Below, in pieces: positions 1-8,996 of a DNA stretch of 32,092 nt. The position numbers were made by a program, and so were the translations under genes. Positions within the stretch are counted from its first letter, which is position 1; each line of letters begins with the position of its first letter. Below the pieces are notes generated by a model. It saw nothing but the letters and a program-made list of their open reading frames with translations. It did not search any database and was not told the DNA's origin. Source of the DNA: a virus; the IMG/VR virus record IMGVR_UViG_3300034683_000039, positions 1-32,092 of that record; one strand, given 5' to 3'.

Positions 1-127
1 AATGTTCTCCAATTCCAGTCTCCTTCTGGTGTCTTACTATTGGCTATAGCAAATATCCCGCCTAGTAACCTCAAAGCTTTAGTGGGATTGGTAGCATTAT
101 CAGTTATAAGTATTCCGTTATCGTCAG
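1..127. repeat. Terminal direct repeat, copy 1 (contig-closure overlap)
   Basis: The first 127 bases of the window are identical to bases 31966-32092. The repeat lies inside the tail-tip gene, which stays in frame when the two ends are joined. This means the sequence is a circular or circularly permuted molecule opened at an arbitrary point. An overlap of exactly 127 is a common assembler k-mer length, so this is most likely an assembly artefact, not a biological terminal repeat. Confidence 0.95.
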
Positions 128-1418
128 TTATAGTTACAGTACCAGCACCCGCCTTGACTTCTGTTACCAAAGTATCAATAACGCCTTCCAGCCATTCAGT
201 AGATAGCGTACCGTCTGGATTAAACGCTGTTGCCCTATCCCATACACCACTGCGATCTGATACCATCTGATTAATTCTATTTTGGGCTATACTCAAATTA
301 GCCAAATTCGGCAAGAAATTTCCTAGCACTATTTTTGTGTTCTCTGGTAGTAACAAATCCCGCCCAATCTCAATTATTCGTGCTACTACATCTATGCCCA
401 AATCAATATCCCGCACATTTACACTATCGCCCAAACGCACTGCTTCATGTTCATAACCCGCTAGTCTTTCCAAATCCAATACGTCCATGGTATACGTTAT
501 CAATGGAACTTTGTGCTCTTGAACATATTGCCATGTTTTTTCTAGCAATACATCAGGGTCAGTTTCTTCATCGTCTTGATATATAGCAAATCTATGTTGT
601 CCGCCTCGCCCCCATTGTGCTAAAGCATCTGTATCGCCCACCCATTCTTGACCAGCAGGTTTGTCGACAGGATCGCCATTAGCTATGCTCCATACAACAT
701 CAGCAAACGTTGTTCTGCGGCCATAAGCAGTTCCGCCTTCTGCTGTTTCTATTTCCTCGCCTTTACCCCGCCCATAAGCAGCAGTGCATATATTGCTAAT
801 ATCTATATCACGCTTAACTTCTTTGATATCTTTAGTGAATTCAAAACGCTTGCCAGTTACTTCACCACGTCTAGCTGGCAAGTCAACGTATCTGGCAGTT
901 ATCTGGTTATTATTGATAGCTATCCGATATCTTAACTCACCGCCCCACGTGTTAGCCACTTTTTGTACTGCCGATAATGCTGTTTCATAATAGAAATTAG
1001 TGCTGTTTATGCCTAAATCTGCTACTGTTCCAACAGACCAACGTGTGTTCTCAAGAGCACGCTGTAGCGCAAATGCTGCTGATACGTTATATGGACGAAT
1101 ATCAGTTACAATACTATCGATTAATTCATAATACGCATGTTCAGCATATACTTCACGTGTAATCCCATCACTATTATGTGTATCAGTGGTTTTCTTGATT
1201 TCAAATAACTGCCAATATCCATCCTTATCTTGAAATGCTACGCTATTGCCTTCTACAATAAATTCACTTTCTTCTTTATCAGCCACAGTGGAAAACGTGA
1301 ACGTATTTTCGCCTGTCAGCTTTTCATCATGAACAGCATCCCAAAATGGGCAGGCATCGGCATCGTTGGATAGTACTGCTTGAAGCACATCATTTTTATC
1401 ATAAATATACAGATTCAT
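1..1418 (-). CDS. Tail-tip / tail-associated protein (Tal, prophage endopeptidase type), N-terminal part
   Basis: This is the 5' portion of a gene that continues across the window join into 30540-31965. The joined ORF is 948 codons (947 aa) and is uninterrupted. It starts at the ATG ending at 1418, with an AGGAGGTGATATA ribosome site upstream. The N terminus (MNLYIYDKNDVLQAV) and the first 330 or so residues read like the tail endopeptidase/Tal family, which forms the tip of the siphovirus tail below Dit. It follows the adhesin gene and precedes the lysis genes, the usual place. The protein probably sits at the baseplate hub and may help open the cell wall. I see no certain catalytic motif. 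Family assignment is from overall resemblance and gene order. Confidence 0.8.
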   Translation of the reverse strand, partial: MNLYIYDKNDVLQAVLSNDADACPFWDAVHDEKLTGENTFTFSTVADKEESEFIVEGNSVAFQDKDGYWQLFEIKKTTDTHNSDGITREVYAEHAYYELIDSIVTDIRPYNVSAAFALQRALENTRWSVGTVADLGINSTNFYYETALSAVQKVANTWGGELRYRIAINNNQITARYVDLPARRGEVTGKRFEFTKDIKEVKRDIDISNICTAAYGRGKGEEIETAEGGTAYGRRTTFADVVWSIANGDPVDKPAGQEWVGDTDALAQWGRGGQHRFAIYQDDEETDPDVLLEKTWQYVQEHKVPLITYTMDVLDLERLAGYEHEAVRLGDSVNVRDIDLGIDVVARIIEIGRDLLLPENTKIVLGNFLPNLANLSIAQNRINQMVSDRSGVWDRATAFNPDGTLSTEWLEGVIDTLVTEVKAGAGTVTITDDNGILITDNATNPTKALRLLGGIFAIANSKTPEGDWNWRT

Positions 1419-1429
1419 TATATCACCTC

Positions 1430-2860
1430 CTAGTTTACAAGTTGAACGGATATGTCATCAAAATAAGCAGTGCAAGTACCGTTAGCATAACATATCAATA
1501 AAATATAATATGCATCTTCATTTGTAGTGAATGTAAATTCCAAATATTGATTATCTACAGTAGAAAAGCCATAAACAACTTGTTGCGTAAAACCATACCG
1601 CAACATATCTGTTCCAACAACACTTATATATGGTCTGTTTGTATCATTAACATATCCACTTAATCTTACTTTGATTTTATAAGTATTGTTTGGCAATGCC
1701 TTTATATACTGCCTTGCAAAAAAAGTCGAAACACTATCTGCCCGTGTCGCAACACCTTTTAACCTGCCATTTTCAACTACTGCTTCATTGAATAATTCCC
1801 ATCCATCACTACCATTACTAAAATCACCATTTATCACCATCTCAGTGTTCATATCATCAAATACGACGTTTGCTGCCTCCACTGTAGTAATAACATTTGT
1901 GCGATATAGTGTTACACTTTCAATGAATGAATTACTTTCCAAATCTACAGTATTCAACGATAACGTGTTAAATCCAGCAGCTAACGGTTGTGTCGTCGCA
2001 ATTGTGCTTATTGTCGTTCCATTATTTAACCTTGCGTATAAATACGTTGTATTTCCAGCACGTGTTAATATTATTTTGATAATCTGGTATCTAGCGTGTT
2101 GTATTGCTGGCAACTCAACATACGTCCATGTACTGCCTATCCTTTGTGCCGCTTGGATAATGCCATTGTTGTTTTCTAATATGCGTATTTCTGAATTTAA
2201 GCTAGACAGCCGCATCCATACTGCACCGCCAGTTGGTACATTATTATACTCAAAGTTTGGCGCAACAGCAAAAGATATGCTAAATGTATCAGACAGTGGC
2301 TCAATAGCTAATCCTTGAGCATCGGCAGCTCTAGGCAAATCTGTAAACGTGCTACATGTATTAACAGCTTCAAGTTGAACATTTCTAAACCATACCGTGC
2401 CAATGTCGCCAGCAGCTCGGGCATAAGCACGCAAAACTATTCGTGCTTTAGCTGCGTTTGAAGGTGGCGTTATGTTTTCAGTTCGATGTAATTTCCAATA
2501 TGTGGTGGGGTCTTGAAAGCTCAGGATGCTTTGGCTTATAACAGCGTCAGATATATCAAGCCACGTTATATATATATTGTTTTTGAATGTGCCTGCCAAA
2601 ACGATACCGCGCGAAAGTACCTGAAAACTATATGCTGTGGACGGAGATACTGTAATAAGGGGGGTGTTTATAGCAGCAGCACCTACAGCAGTGCTTGCTG
2701 TAATATCTATTTTTTGTGCGTTATCATCAATTGAAAATACAGCTGTTATGCCAGCATCGTACCACGACGCAAAGCCATCAACTCTACCGTTTCCATCGCT
2801 GTCTGTATTCATTTTGCTTGAGAATACTGGTGTACAAGCTCTTTCAATTAAAACTGCCAT
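1430..2860 (-). CDS. Baseplate/tail adhesin with carbohydrate-binding-like domains
   Basis: This 476-aa protein is encoded between Dit and the Tal gene, directly behind the Dit stop (TAG then ATG). Near residues 17-30 it has an Asp-rich stretch (DSDGNGRVDGF) like a calcium-binding loop. Three beta-rich segments follow. The first (about 35-175) and last (about 345-476) resemble CBM4/9-type jelly rolls, with phrases such as NGDFSNGSDGW and a final YFDDISVQLVN strand. The middle one (about 190-320) looks like a LamG-type sandwich. Such proteins usually bind surface sugars of the host. The exact ligand cannot be read from the sequence. A structural role in the baseplate is equally possible. Confidence 0.65.
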   Translation of the reverse strand: MAVLIERACTPVFSSKMNTDSDGNGRVDGFASWYDAGITAVFSIDDNAQKIDITASTAVGAAAINTPLITVSPSTAYSFQVLSRGIVLAGTFKNNIYITWLDISDAVISQSILSFQDPTTYWKLHRTENITPPSNAAKARIVLRAYARAAGDIGTVWFRNVQLEAVNTCSTFTDLPRAADAQGLAIEPLSDTFSISFAVAPNFEYNNVPTGGAVWMRLSSLNSEIRILENNNGIIQAAQRIGSTWTYVELPAIQHARYQIIKIILTRAGNTTYLYARLNNGTTISTIATTQPLAAGFNTLSLNTVDLESNSFIESVTLYRTNVITTVEAANVVFDDMNTEMVINGDFSNGSDGWELFNEAVVENGRLKGVATRADSVSTFFARQYIKALPNNTYKIKVRLSGYVNDTNRPYISVVGTDMLRYGFTQQVVYGFSTVDNQYLEFTFTTNEDAYYILLICYANGTCTAYFDDISVQLVN

Positions 2861-3802
2861 CTAATACCACCTTCCTTGCGTGGTTATTTTTAGTTCGGTC
2901 AATGTGGCGCCACCGCTTAAAGTCCACGACAACGTGTTTTCTCCTGCTACCAATTTTGGAAATTCACCAATAAAATACATCATAGCTCTTGTATCATTCC
3001 TTTTCACGCTGTATTTTTGGCAATCTATCGTCAGAATATCGCCGCTAATCAACGCCCCAGTATATGAAAAAGTCGTGCCATTTAACGTAATGCTTATTTG
3101 TCCGCTTGTATTTGTGCCTTTTAGTGAAATTATTGGATAACTATCAGCAGTGCCTGGCATATAAAATGATTTTGTAGCAGCTTCATCGTATAATGTTACA
3201 TTTTCAATGCCATCATAAGAAATATAATCCAAGCTATTAGCCAGCGGCCATATAACTCCTATGGTTCGCTGTTCTTCATCTGTATATTGTATTTTAGTGC
3301 CAATAGGCCAGTATCGTGGCATATTATTGCCAACAGATGTATAATCAATATTATATGCTGCACTATTACGCGAGAACGGACTGCCACTAATAACTATGCT
3401 ATAGATTAACATTAAATCATCATACGCAAACGGTTCACAATTAAATTCCAATGTAAACGTGCCAGTATATAGGAATCTATTTAAATCTCCACCGTTGGTT
3501 AACTTTGCCATATAATACTTGCCGGGCATATCGCTTAGCTCTAGCCGTACTCTATCGTTAGTATTTAGCCATGCTGATATAAGGAATATATCCTGTCTAA
3601 CATTGCTGAAATCGGAGGATAAGCGTAAACACTCAATCGTAACAATCCTATCGCCATATGCCTGCGGGAATAGATAACTACCATGCCTTCCGGCTATGGC
3701 CTCATATTGGTCGCGTATTGCGGGCATGATAGAATGTTGTATGTTCATTACCTTTAAGCCCATATCCGATGCTTTAACTCCATTAAACGTAAAATCAAGC
3801 AT
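2861..3802 (-). CDS. Distal tail protein (Dit, Sipho_tail family)
   Basis: This 313-aa protein has the typical Dit N terminus (MLDFTFNGVKASDMGLKV), a central GRHGSYLFPQAYGDR region in which incoming strands are compared with an expected ring fold, and the TGTFTLEFNCEPFAYDD segment common in this family (about residues 115-130). Dit forms the hexameric ring joining tail tube to tip. The start ATG overlaps the tape-measure stop by one base (TAATG), which suggests translational coupling. The C-terminal third (about 205-313) is a beta-rich domain that may be an inserted galectin- or carbohydrate-binding-like module. Identity is supported by its position between tape measure and Tal. Confidence 0.85.
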   Translation of the reverse strand: MLDFTFNGVKASDMGLKVMNIQHSIMPAIRDQYEAIAGRHGSYLFPQAYGDRIVTIECLRLSSDFSNVRQDIFLISAWLNTNDRVRLELSDMPGKYYMAKLTNGGDLNRFLYTGTFTLEFNCEPFAYDDLMLIYSIVISGSPFSRNSAAYNIDYTSVGNNMPRYWPIGTKIQYTDEEQRTIGVIWPLANSLDYISYDGIENVTLYDEAATKSFYMPGTADSYPIISLKGTNTSGQISITLNGTTFSYTGALISGDILTIDCQKYSVKRNDTRAMMYFIGEFPKLVAGENTLSWTLSGGATLTELKITTQGRWY

Positions 3803-6800
3803 TACCTCATCCCCCTTGCACGGCTTGTAGACTGAATCATACTATATAATCTCTGAGATATAAGCTCTATATCCTGATCGTCTCTTACAGTCATATTCTG
3901 CACCACAATCGCAGGCCCCGCCGTTGTTTGTACGTTCATCTGTTTTAGCGTATCAGCCATAATTTTGCTTAATTTGTCAATTGGCACGACTGCCTCAGCT
4001 CCCGCTTCACCCACGCCGATTATGCTAGGCTGTGTGAATATGCCTCCCTTTTTATACCAATCAATCTTTACGTTGGGCACTGGGAAACTTAATCCCGCCA
4101 CATTAACCTGCTTTGTTGAAAACTTAAAATGCGGCAGGGGTATATGCAAGTTCTTAAACGGAGCCAATATGGCATCTTTTACATTATTAAATATCGTCGA
4201 CGCTGATTTCTTTAATCCGTTCCAAGCATCAGTAGCTGATTTAGTTATGCCGCCCCATACATCTGATAATAGTTTTTTAACCGAATTAATCGGAGTCATA
4301 ATGTTAGTCTTTATACCTTCCCATACTGTATTCGCAGTATTCTTTATACCGTTCCACAGATTAGACGCTGTAGTTTTTATGCTGTTCCACGCGTCAGAAA
4401 GCAGCATTTTAGCTGAGTTAATCGGAGTCATTATTGCATTCTTGATACCTTCCCATACTTCACTAGCTTTAGATTTTATGCTATTCCATAAATCTGAAAC
4501 AAACTTTTTTATAGCGTTCCATACCTGTGTAAGAAGCGTTTTTGCAGCGTTTATCGGAGCAATTATAGCGTTCTTGATGCCTTCCCATATGCTGCTTGCA
4601 GTAGCTTTTATGCCTTCCCATAAACCGCTTAAAAACTCTTTTATTCCATTCCAGACTTCTTTGACCTTCGCCGTAATAGCCTCCCATACACCCGCAAAAA
4701 AGTCTTTTAAGCCGTTCCATACTGTTTCGCCAACCTCTTTTATCTTATTCCATGTTTCAGTAAGAAACTTTGAAACGTCATCCCAATTCTTCCACAGCAA
4801 GATAATCACTGCAATTAAGCCAAGTATAGCCGCGACTATCCATGTTATTGGGTTCGCTAAAAGCGCTGCTGTGAAGCTCCAAGCAGATGCAATAGCGCCA
4901 CCCATAGCCCCTACAAAAGAAGTTATAGCACTCCATGCCGTAGTTGCCAATTGCACGGCAAAACTTGCTACCGCCTTTACTCCGTCTACGGCTAGCTTTG
5001 TGGCAAATTCACCGATTTTAAGCGCTCCCTCGCCTATTTTAGAAGCAAAATTACCTGCTGCTTGCAGACCGTCGACCGCTAATTTGCCGACAAATTCGCC
5101 CAGTTTGGCAACGCCATCGCCTATTGCCGATCCAAAGCTGGTTACGGCATTGAATGCATCAGTACCAAGCTTTGATGCAAAACTGCCGGCAGATGTGGCT
5201 ACATCCACTATTGCCGAGCCAAAACCTTTTATTGCATCAAGCGAACCAGTAGCAAACTTACCAATGAATTTGCCCACTGCTACAGTTGCCCCCGGCAACT
5301 TGCCCACCAGTGGCGCTAAGCCTTTTGTAATATCTCCGATTGCGCTTACGAATTTGCCAGTAACTACCAACGCTGGACCCAAGACCGCTGCCAAAGCTCC
5401 TATTTTTAATATCATATCTTGTTGTTTCGGCGAGAGCTCGGTGAACCGGTCTACTAATTCTGATATTTTGCTAAGTAAATTAGAAAGAGCCGGTGCTAAC
5501 TTATCGCCGATATCTTGCGCAGTTGTTTCAATTTTAATCTTGAATTGTTCCCATTGAAAGCCGGCGGCATTAATGCCTTCGGTCTGCTCTTTAAAAGCCT
5601 CATCCGTTGCGCCGGATACGTCTTTCATTGCGTTTAACTTTTCTGTAAACGATTCTGCTTGCGGCCCAGCTAAAGCCAAAGCTAAAGTTTGCCCTTCGAT
5701 AGACCCAATATATTTTTGAAGTGGAGTGTTAGACTTCTCGGCTGCGTTTACTACTGTATTAATTGTTTCTTGAAGTCCTAACTGCTCTAACATAGCAGCT
5801 CCGCTCTCAAAACCCATTTTTTTAATTAGCTTTGTCATTGAATCAGTAGGGGCCATTAAAGATTGAAGAACACCGCGTAATTGCGTTGATACTTCCGCCG
5901 CACTTCCTGTTACGCCAGTAGCTGTGGCCATAACCCCAAATAATTCCTCCATACTCAGGCCAAGTGAGGCCGCTAAAGGTGTCACCCTGCCAATGGAAGA
6001 CGCTAACTCCGGAAATGTGGTTTGCCCAAGCTTAACCGTGGTAAAAGCTAAGTCGCTAACTTTACCTACTGCTTCGGCCGTGGTGTCCCCATATCCTTTT
6101 GTAACTGCACTTGTTAAATTAATTGCATCGGTCGTAGTAGCAACACCAGCAGCCGCAGCTTTAGCGTTGATTTCCAAAATCTTCGCAGTATCCGCAGTGT
6201 CGCCAAAAGCCGAGATAACTTGGTACAATCCATCCGCCAAGTCACCAGTATGTTTCCCAACATCTACAGCCATATCTTGGACAGCATCTTTGAGCTCGTT
6301 TACCCTATCAACGTTTCCCGGAATAAGCGTAGCCACATTTGCCATTGAGGCGTCGAAATCATTAGACATTTTTATTGCAGCGGCGCCGGCGGCCACAATA
6401 GGCGCGGTGACCTTCATCGACATCGTCTTGCCGACGTCCGTCATTTTAGTGCCTATGCTTTTAAGGGACTCGCCGGTTTTTGCGACCGCATCTTTGAGTT
6501 TGCTTTGGCCTTTCGAGACTTCATCGAGTTGATCTTCGTAGCTTTTCAGTTTCTGTTCGGTTGCAACTATCTCCCGCTGAAAGTCCCTGTATTGTTCTTC
6601 TCCTATTTCACCTTTGCGATATTGTTCGTTTACTTGCACCTGCGCGTCCTTAAGCCTGTCAAGTTTTTGTTTTGTTACTTCAACTTGTTCGGATAGTATC
6701 TTTTGTTTTTGCGCTACAAGCTCAGTATTTTTCGGGTCAAGTTTTAGAAGCGTCTCGACGCCTTTAAGTTCTTTTTGAAGATCACGACTTTGTTTATTAA

Positions 6801-6876
6801 CGTCGCCTAAAGCCTTACTAAGCCCTTTGGTTTCGCCGTCAATTTCTATTGTTATGCCTTTTATATTTCCTGCCAT
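3802..6876 (-). CDS. Tail tape measure protein (TP901 type)
   Basis: At 1024 aa this is the longest gene. The N-terminal 130 residues are a charged coiled coil. A TP901-like core follows (about 150-450), with phrases such as SNDFDASMANVATLIPG and the GVMATATGVTGSAAEVSTQL segment. A membrane-active region (about 500-730) is rich in Ala, Gly and Phe and ends with a clear hydrophobic helix (ITWIVAAILGLIAVIILLW). From about 735 to 930 there are tandem Trp-containing repeats (W-x2-I/L-K spaced every 10-20 residues, with TPINSAK-like units). The protein sets tail length and is ejected with DNA. The start is the ATG after AGGAGGTGAATTC. It lies just after the frameshifted chaperone pair, as in other siphoviruses. 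Confidence 0.93.
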   Translation of the reverse strand: MAGNIKGITIEIDGETKGLSKALGDVNKQSRDLQKELKGVETLLKLDPKNTELVAQKQKILSEQVEVTKQKLDRLKDAQVQVNEQYRKGEIGEEQYRDFQREIVATEQKLKSYEDQLDEVSKGQSKLKDAVAKTGESLKSIGTKMTDVGKTMSMKVTAPIVAAGAAAIKMSNDFDASMANVATLIPGNVDRVNELKDAVQDMAVDVGKHTGDLADGLYQVISAFGDTADTAKILEINAKAAAAGVATTTDAINLTSAVTKGYGDTTAEAVGKVSDLAFTTVKLGQTTFPELASSIGRVTPLAASLGLSMEELFGVMATATGVTGSAAEVSTQLRGVLQSLMAPTDSMTKLIKKMGFESGAAMLEQLGLQETINTVVNAAEKSNTPLQKYIGSIEGQTLALALAGPQAESFTEKLNAMKDVSGATDEAFKEQTEGINAAGFQWEQFKIKIETTAQDIGDKLAPALSNLLSKISELVDRFTELSPKQQDMILKIGALAAVLGPALVVTGKFVSAIGDITKGLAPLVGKLPGATVAVGKFIGKFATGSLDAIKGFGSAIVDVATSAGSFASKLGTDAFNAVTSFGSAIGDGVAKLGEFVGKLAVDGLQAAGNFASKIGEGALKIGEFATKLAVDGVKAVASFAVQLATTAWSAITSFVGAMGGAIASAWSFTAALLANPITWIVAAILGLIAVIILLWKNWDDVSKFLTETWNKIKEVGETVWNGLKDFFAGVWEAITAKVKEVWNGIKEFLSGLWEGIKATASSIWEGIKNAIIAPINAAKTLLTQVWNAIKKFVSDLWNSIKSKASEVWEGIKNAIMTPINSAKMLLSDAWNSIKTTASNLWNGIKNTANTVWEGIKTNIMTPINSVKKLLSDVWGGITKSATDAWNGLKKSASTIFNNVKDAILAPFKNLHIPLPHFKFSTKQVNVAGLSFPVPNVKIDWYKKGGIFTQPSIIGVGEAGAEAVVPIDKLSKIMADTLKQMNVQTTAGPAIVVQNMTVRDDQDIELISQRLYSMIQSTSRARGMR

Positions 6877-6887
6877 GAATTCACCTC

Positions 6888-7067
6888 CTACCGCAAGAGT
6901 GCATCAATATCATCTTGTGTGGCCTCAATAGCTGTTTCGCCAAGCGCAATATCAGCCATTAGAGCTATATCTCTTATTCGTAATTCGTTCATTTCTTCGA
7001 AAGTAAGACCTATATGCTTTCCTACGAGCAGCCATTCTAAAGCTATATCAACGCTTCGGTTATTACT
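6888..7067 (-). CDS. Tail assembly chaperone gpT extension, read by ribosomal frameshift from gpG
   Basis: A 59-codon open stretch starts inside the last codons of the upstream gpG gene and ends in IDALLR-TAG just before the tape measure ribosome site. It has no start codon with a ribosome site; the first ATG is internal (MNELRI). Its frame is +1 (equal to -2) relative to gpG, and both frames overlap at an A6 run followed by the gpG stop. It reads as a typical gpT tail: amphipathic, with LEWLLVGKHIGLTFEEMNEL and a C-terminal QDDIDALL motif. In lambda-like phages the fused gpGT protein binds the tape measure during tail assembly. The exact slip mechanism is inferred. Confidence 0.8.
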   Translation of the reverse strand, partial: SNNRSVDIALEWLLVGKHIGLTFEEMNELRIRDIALMADIALGETAIEATQDDIDALLR

Positions 7068-7413
7068 TTTTTGCCCCTTCTTCAGCTTTGTTTGCGGTAC
7101 GAAAAAATCCGTCTATGGCTTCGTCGGCAATAGCCTGAATAGTGTCATTGTCAGTTATGTCAAAAAATTCAAGCTCGCTCAACCAGTTTATGAACGAAGG
7201 AAATTGCTTGTTAAGCCCGTTAGCTGCTTTCGCCATTGCCCATGCAATTTGAAGAAAAAGTAATGCATCAAAGGAATCAGGTTGTTCTTGAACATCTCTA
7301 AGCTTAATTAAATCTCCTGCAAGGTCATGGTTAAACTCTTGCTTGTAAAAAAGAAGGGCCAAAGGAGTGGCCTTTAGCCCTATGGTTTTGTCGCCTATCT
7401 TTATTTCTCTCAT
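7063..7413 (-). CDS. Tail assembly chaperone gpG
   Basis: This 116-aa protein starts at an ATG after GGAGGGATAAAAC. It begins MREIKIGDKTIGLKATPLAL, the usual opening of the Gram-positive tail assembly chaperone family. The C terminus is Ala/Lys/Glu rich and ends on the slippery A run. It sits between the major tail protein and the tape measure, where gpG-type chaperones always lie. It is expected to coat the tape measure before tail tube polymerisation and is not in the virion. See the separate gpT extension for the frameshift product. Confidence 0.83.
   Translation of the reverse strand: MREIKIGDKTIGLKATPLALLFYKQEFNHDLAGDLIKLRDVQEQPDSFDALLFLQIAWAMAKAANGLNKQFPSFINWLSELEFFDITDNDTIQAIADEAIDGFFRTANKAEEGAKK
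7065..7074 (-). promoter_or_regulatory. Probable programmed frameshift site (GCAAAAAAGT)
   Basis: In the minus sense the gpG gene ends GCA AAA AAG TAA TAA. A run of six A residues lies directly before two tandem stops. Reading continues only in the +1/-2 frame (AGT AAT AAC ...). The -1 frame closes after eight codons (VITEALI then TAG), so a simple -1 slip on A AAA AAG does not give the extension. A +1 shift at AAA-A or a -2 slip on the A run is needed. Confidence 0.65.
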
Positions 7414-7427
7414 GTTTTATCCCTCCA

Positions 7428-8006
7428 TTATGGTGTTACGACCGCTGGTACCAGCACAGAACCAAAGAATGCGTTGAATGCCGTCGCATTAGTATCGCTC
7501 AGCTCTATTACGCCTTTAATTACATTTTCGCCGCCAATGTTAATCGGTAATATTGTTATAGTTAGCGTGGTCGTATCCGGAGTAATAGTATCCTCCTGCG
7601 TGTTATGTTCTTCATCACTTCGCGCTGCCGTGCAGCGATAATATACGAATCTCCTGTTCTTGCTATCGCCCTTGACTTCGCCAAGCAGTGCAAACTCTTT
7701 AGGCATGGCATCGGCATTTTCCACCAGCATACCATTACTATCTATGCGCCAACCCATCATCTCAGCCAAAACATCATCTGGTATTAACGCCATTTCAAGT
7801 TCGGCCGTATATCCATTATTTGTCGTTACTTTAAAGTAGGGCCCATTGTCCGCATAGAACGTATTTTCGTCGCCTTCGGGTGATGGCGAAAATGACACGG
7901 CACCGGGTATCTTTACAGGTGTTTTCCATGCCGGTTGCTCAGGCGCTTCCGTATCCATGAACGCTATATGCACGTTCTCTAATCCAAATATTACTTTATT
8001 AGCCAT
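7428..8006 (-). CDS. Major tail protein
   Basis: This 192-aa protein begins MANKVIFGLENVHIAF and contains TPVKIPGAVSFSPSPEGDENTFYADNG-like strands that match the phi13/TP901-1 family of major tail tube proteins. It forms the stacked hexameric rings of the tail tube. The start has a GGAGGGATAATTT site. It lies between the tail terminator-like gene and gpG, the conserved order. The length is typical for this family, and I see no added Ig-like domain at the C terminus. Confidence 0.87.
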   Translation of the reverse strand: MANKVIFGLENVHIAFMDTEAPEQPAWKTPVKIPGAVSFSPSPEGDENTFYADNGPYFKVTTNNGYTAELEMALIPDDVLAEMMGWRIDSNGMLVENADAMPKEFALLGEVKGDSKNRRFVYYRCTAARSDEEHNTQEDTITPDTTTLTITILPINIGGENVIKGVIELSDTNATAFNAFFGSVLVPAVVTP

Positions 8007-8009
8007 AAA

Positions 8010-8324
8010 TTATCCCTCCATAATTTCTACTAAGTAGACTTCTTGCCATAAGTTTTCATCATCTATCCAAGCTTCATATTTTGTATATGTCAAGCCATTA
8101 GTTTTTAATACTTCTTCTAAAGCCTTTTCAATTGTCCTATCTTTAATTTCGGTGTAAAGCTCAATCTGCCATGTGCCTTTTGTTACTGAATTCTGGTTGT
8201 CAAAATAAATATCATTCGATGCATTGAATTGGTAAGTAATAAACGGTGGAGTCACAGGGGAAATAAATTGTCCATAGGCCACAGGATATCCAAGAGATAT
8301 CAATATCTGATATAAATGTTCCAT
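8010..8324 (-). CDS. Tail terminator / tail completion-like protein
   Basis: This 104-aa protein (start MEHLYQILISLGYPVAYGQF) lies directly upstream of the major tail protein. It contains the PFITYQFNASNDIYFDN and WQIELYTEIKDRTIEKALEEVL segments seen in the small tail terminator family, which caps the tail tube at the neck. The ATG is three bases from the previous stop, with AGAGGACGATAAT before it, so translational coupling is likely. Assignment rests mainly on gene order and size, and moderately on pattern. Confidence 0.65.
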   Translation of the reverse strand: MEHLYQILISLGYPVAYGQFISPVTPPFITYQFNASNDIYFDNQNSVTKGTWQIELYTEIKDRTIEKALEEVLKTNGLTYTKYEAWIDDENLWQEVYLVEIMEG

Positions 8325-8325
8325 A

Positions 8326-8697
8326 TTATCGTCCTCTTACAGCCGCTTCTATATCACGTACTATTTTTTCTTCGATCTCATCCCGCGCCGGGCCTATATG
8401 TGGTTGCCCAGGTACTCTGCCGCCGCTCCTTTTTGCGTGGCCGAACTCAAGCAAATGCGTTAACTGGTAGCGGTCTTTGTTATACACCGTATAAGTTACG
8501 CGTCCATCCAGCGTGCTTTTCTTTTTAGTCCAGCCTTTAGCATACTCACCAGTCTTTTTCGGCGATGTGGCTTTAAGCTTGTTGACTAATTCGGTTGAAT
8601 CTTTATCAAGCACTTTTTGTACTGCCTGCTCAACATCTTCACTGTATTCCTGTATGGTTCTGGCTATTTCATTTGAAAGCTCATCAATTTTTATCAT
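8326..8697 (-). CDS. HK97 gp10-like tail/neck component
   Basis: This 123-aa protein has a helical N terminus, then KATSPKKTGEYAKGW (about 40-56) and YQLTHLLEFGHAKRSGGRV (about 77-95). Both are hallmarks of the HK97 gp10 family, in particular the P-x-x-T-G-x-x-x-x-x-W and LEFGH-type signatures. It belongs to the head-to-tail joining region. Its ATG overlaps the stop of the preceding stopper-like gene (ATGA). Confidence in the family is good; its exact place in the virion neck is less certain. Confidence 0.8.
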   Translation of the reverse strand: MIKIDELSNEIARTIQEYSEDVEQAVQKVLDKDSTELVNKLKATSPKKTGEYAKGWTKKKSTLDGRVTYTVYNKDRYQLTHLLEFGHAKRSGGRVPGQPHIGPARDEIEEKIVRDIEAAVRGR

Positions 8698-8996
8698 TGT
8701 CCGGCCACCTTCTCACAATATAACCGCGTTCTCTCACCGCGGGTATCTGCACGTACTATATTGTATGTCTGCCCCTCGTATTCTAATTTATCTTGACCGC
8801 TATACTCAAAAGAATAAATATCAAAAGCTTTGGATGGCCTTAAACCTGTCAAAGCTGCGTTGTAATATTCATCGGCCGATATGGAATACAAATTTGCAAA
8901 CACCAATACGCGTTCATATTCGCCCGGTATTTGGTTGCCAATAGCGTCTGCCGTATATGGACTTTTTAATAGTGTTATCACTTCTTTATATCTCAC
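8694..8996 (-). CDS. Head closure (stopper)-like protein
   Basis: This 100-aa protein reads as the SPP1 gp16-type/phage head-tail joining family: a beta barrel beginning RYKEVITLLKS, then EYERVLVFANLYSISADEYYNAALTGLRPSKAF and a final EGQTYNIVRADTRGERTRLYCE. The likely start is GTG (ending at 8996), overlapping the upstream gene by 11 bases and preceded by GGCGGTGAT. It is expected to close the head channel after packaging. Adjacent genes are the adaptor and the gp10-like component. Confidence 0.72.
   Translation of the reverse strand: MRYKEVITLLKSPYTADAIGNQIPGEYERVLVFANLYSISADEYYNAALTGLRPSKAFDIYSFEYSGQDKLEYEGQTYNIVRADTRGERTRLYCEKVAGQ

Noticed and set aside
1686-2318. Plus-strand ORF of 210 codons opposite the adhesin
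   Set aside because: No ribosome site and antisense to a gene with clear domain structure.
1430-2860. Diversity-generating retroelement acting on the adhesin
   Set aside because: No reverse transcriptase gene and no template/variable repeat pair were found anywhere in the window.
3965-5557. Long plus-strand ORF (530 codons)
   Set aside because: It is antisense to the repeat-rich tape measure gene, has no ribosome site, and its sequence is low in recognisable domains. It is a shadow of the real gene.
7065-7074. Standard -1 frameshift on A AAA AAG
   Set aside because: The -1 frame reaches a TAG after only eight codons, so it cannot make the gpT extension.
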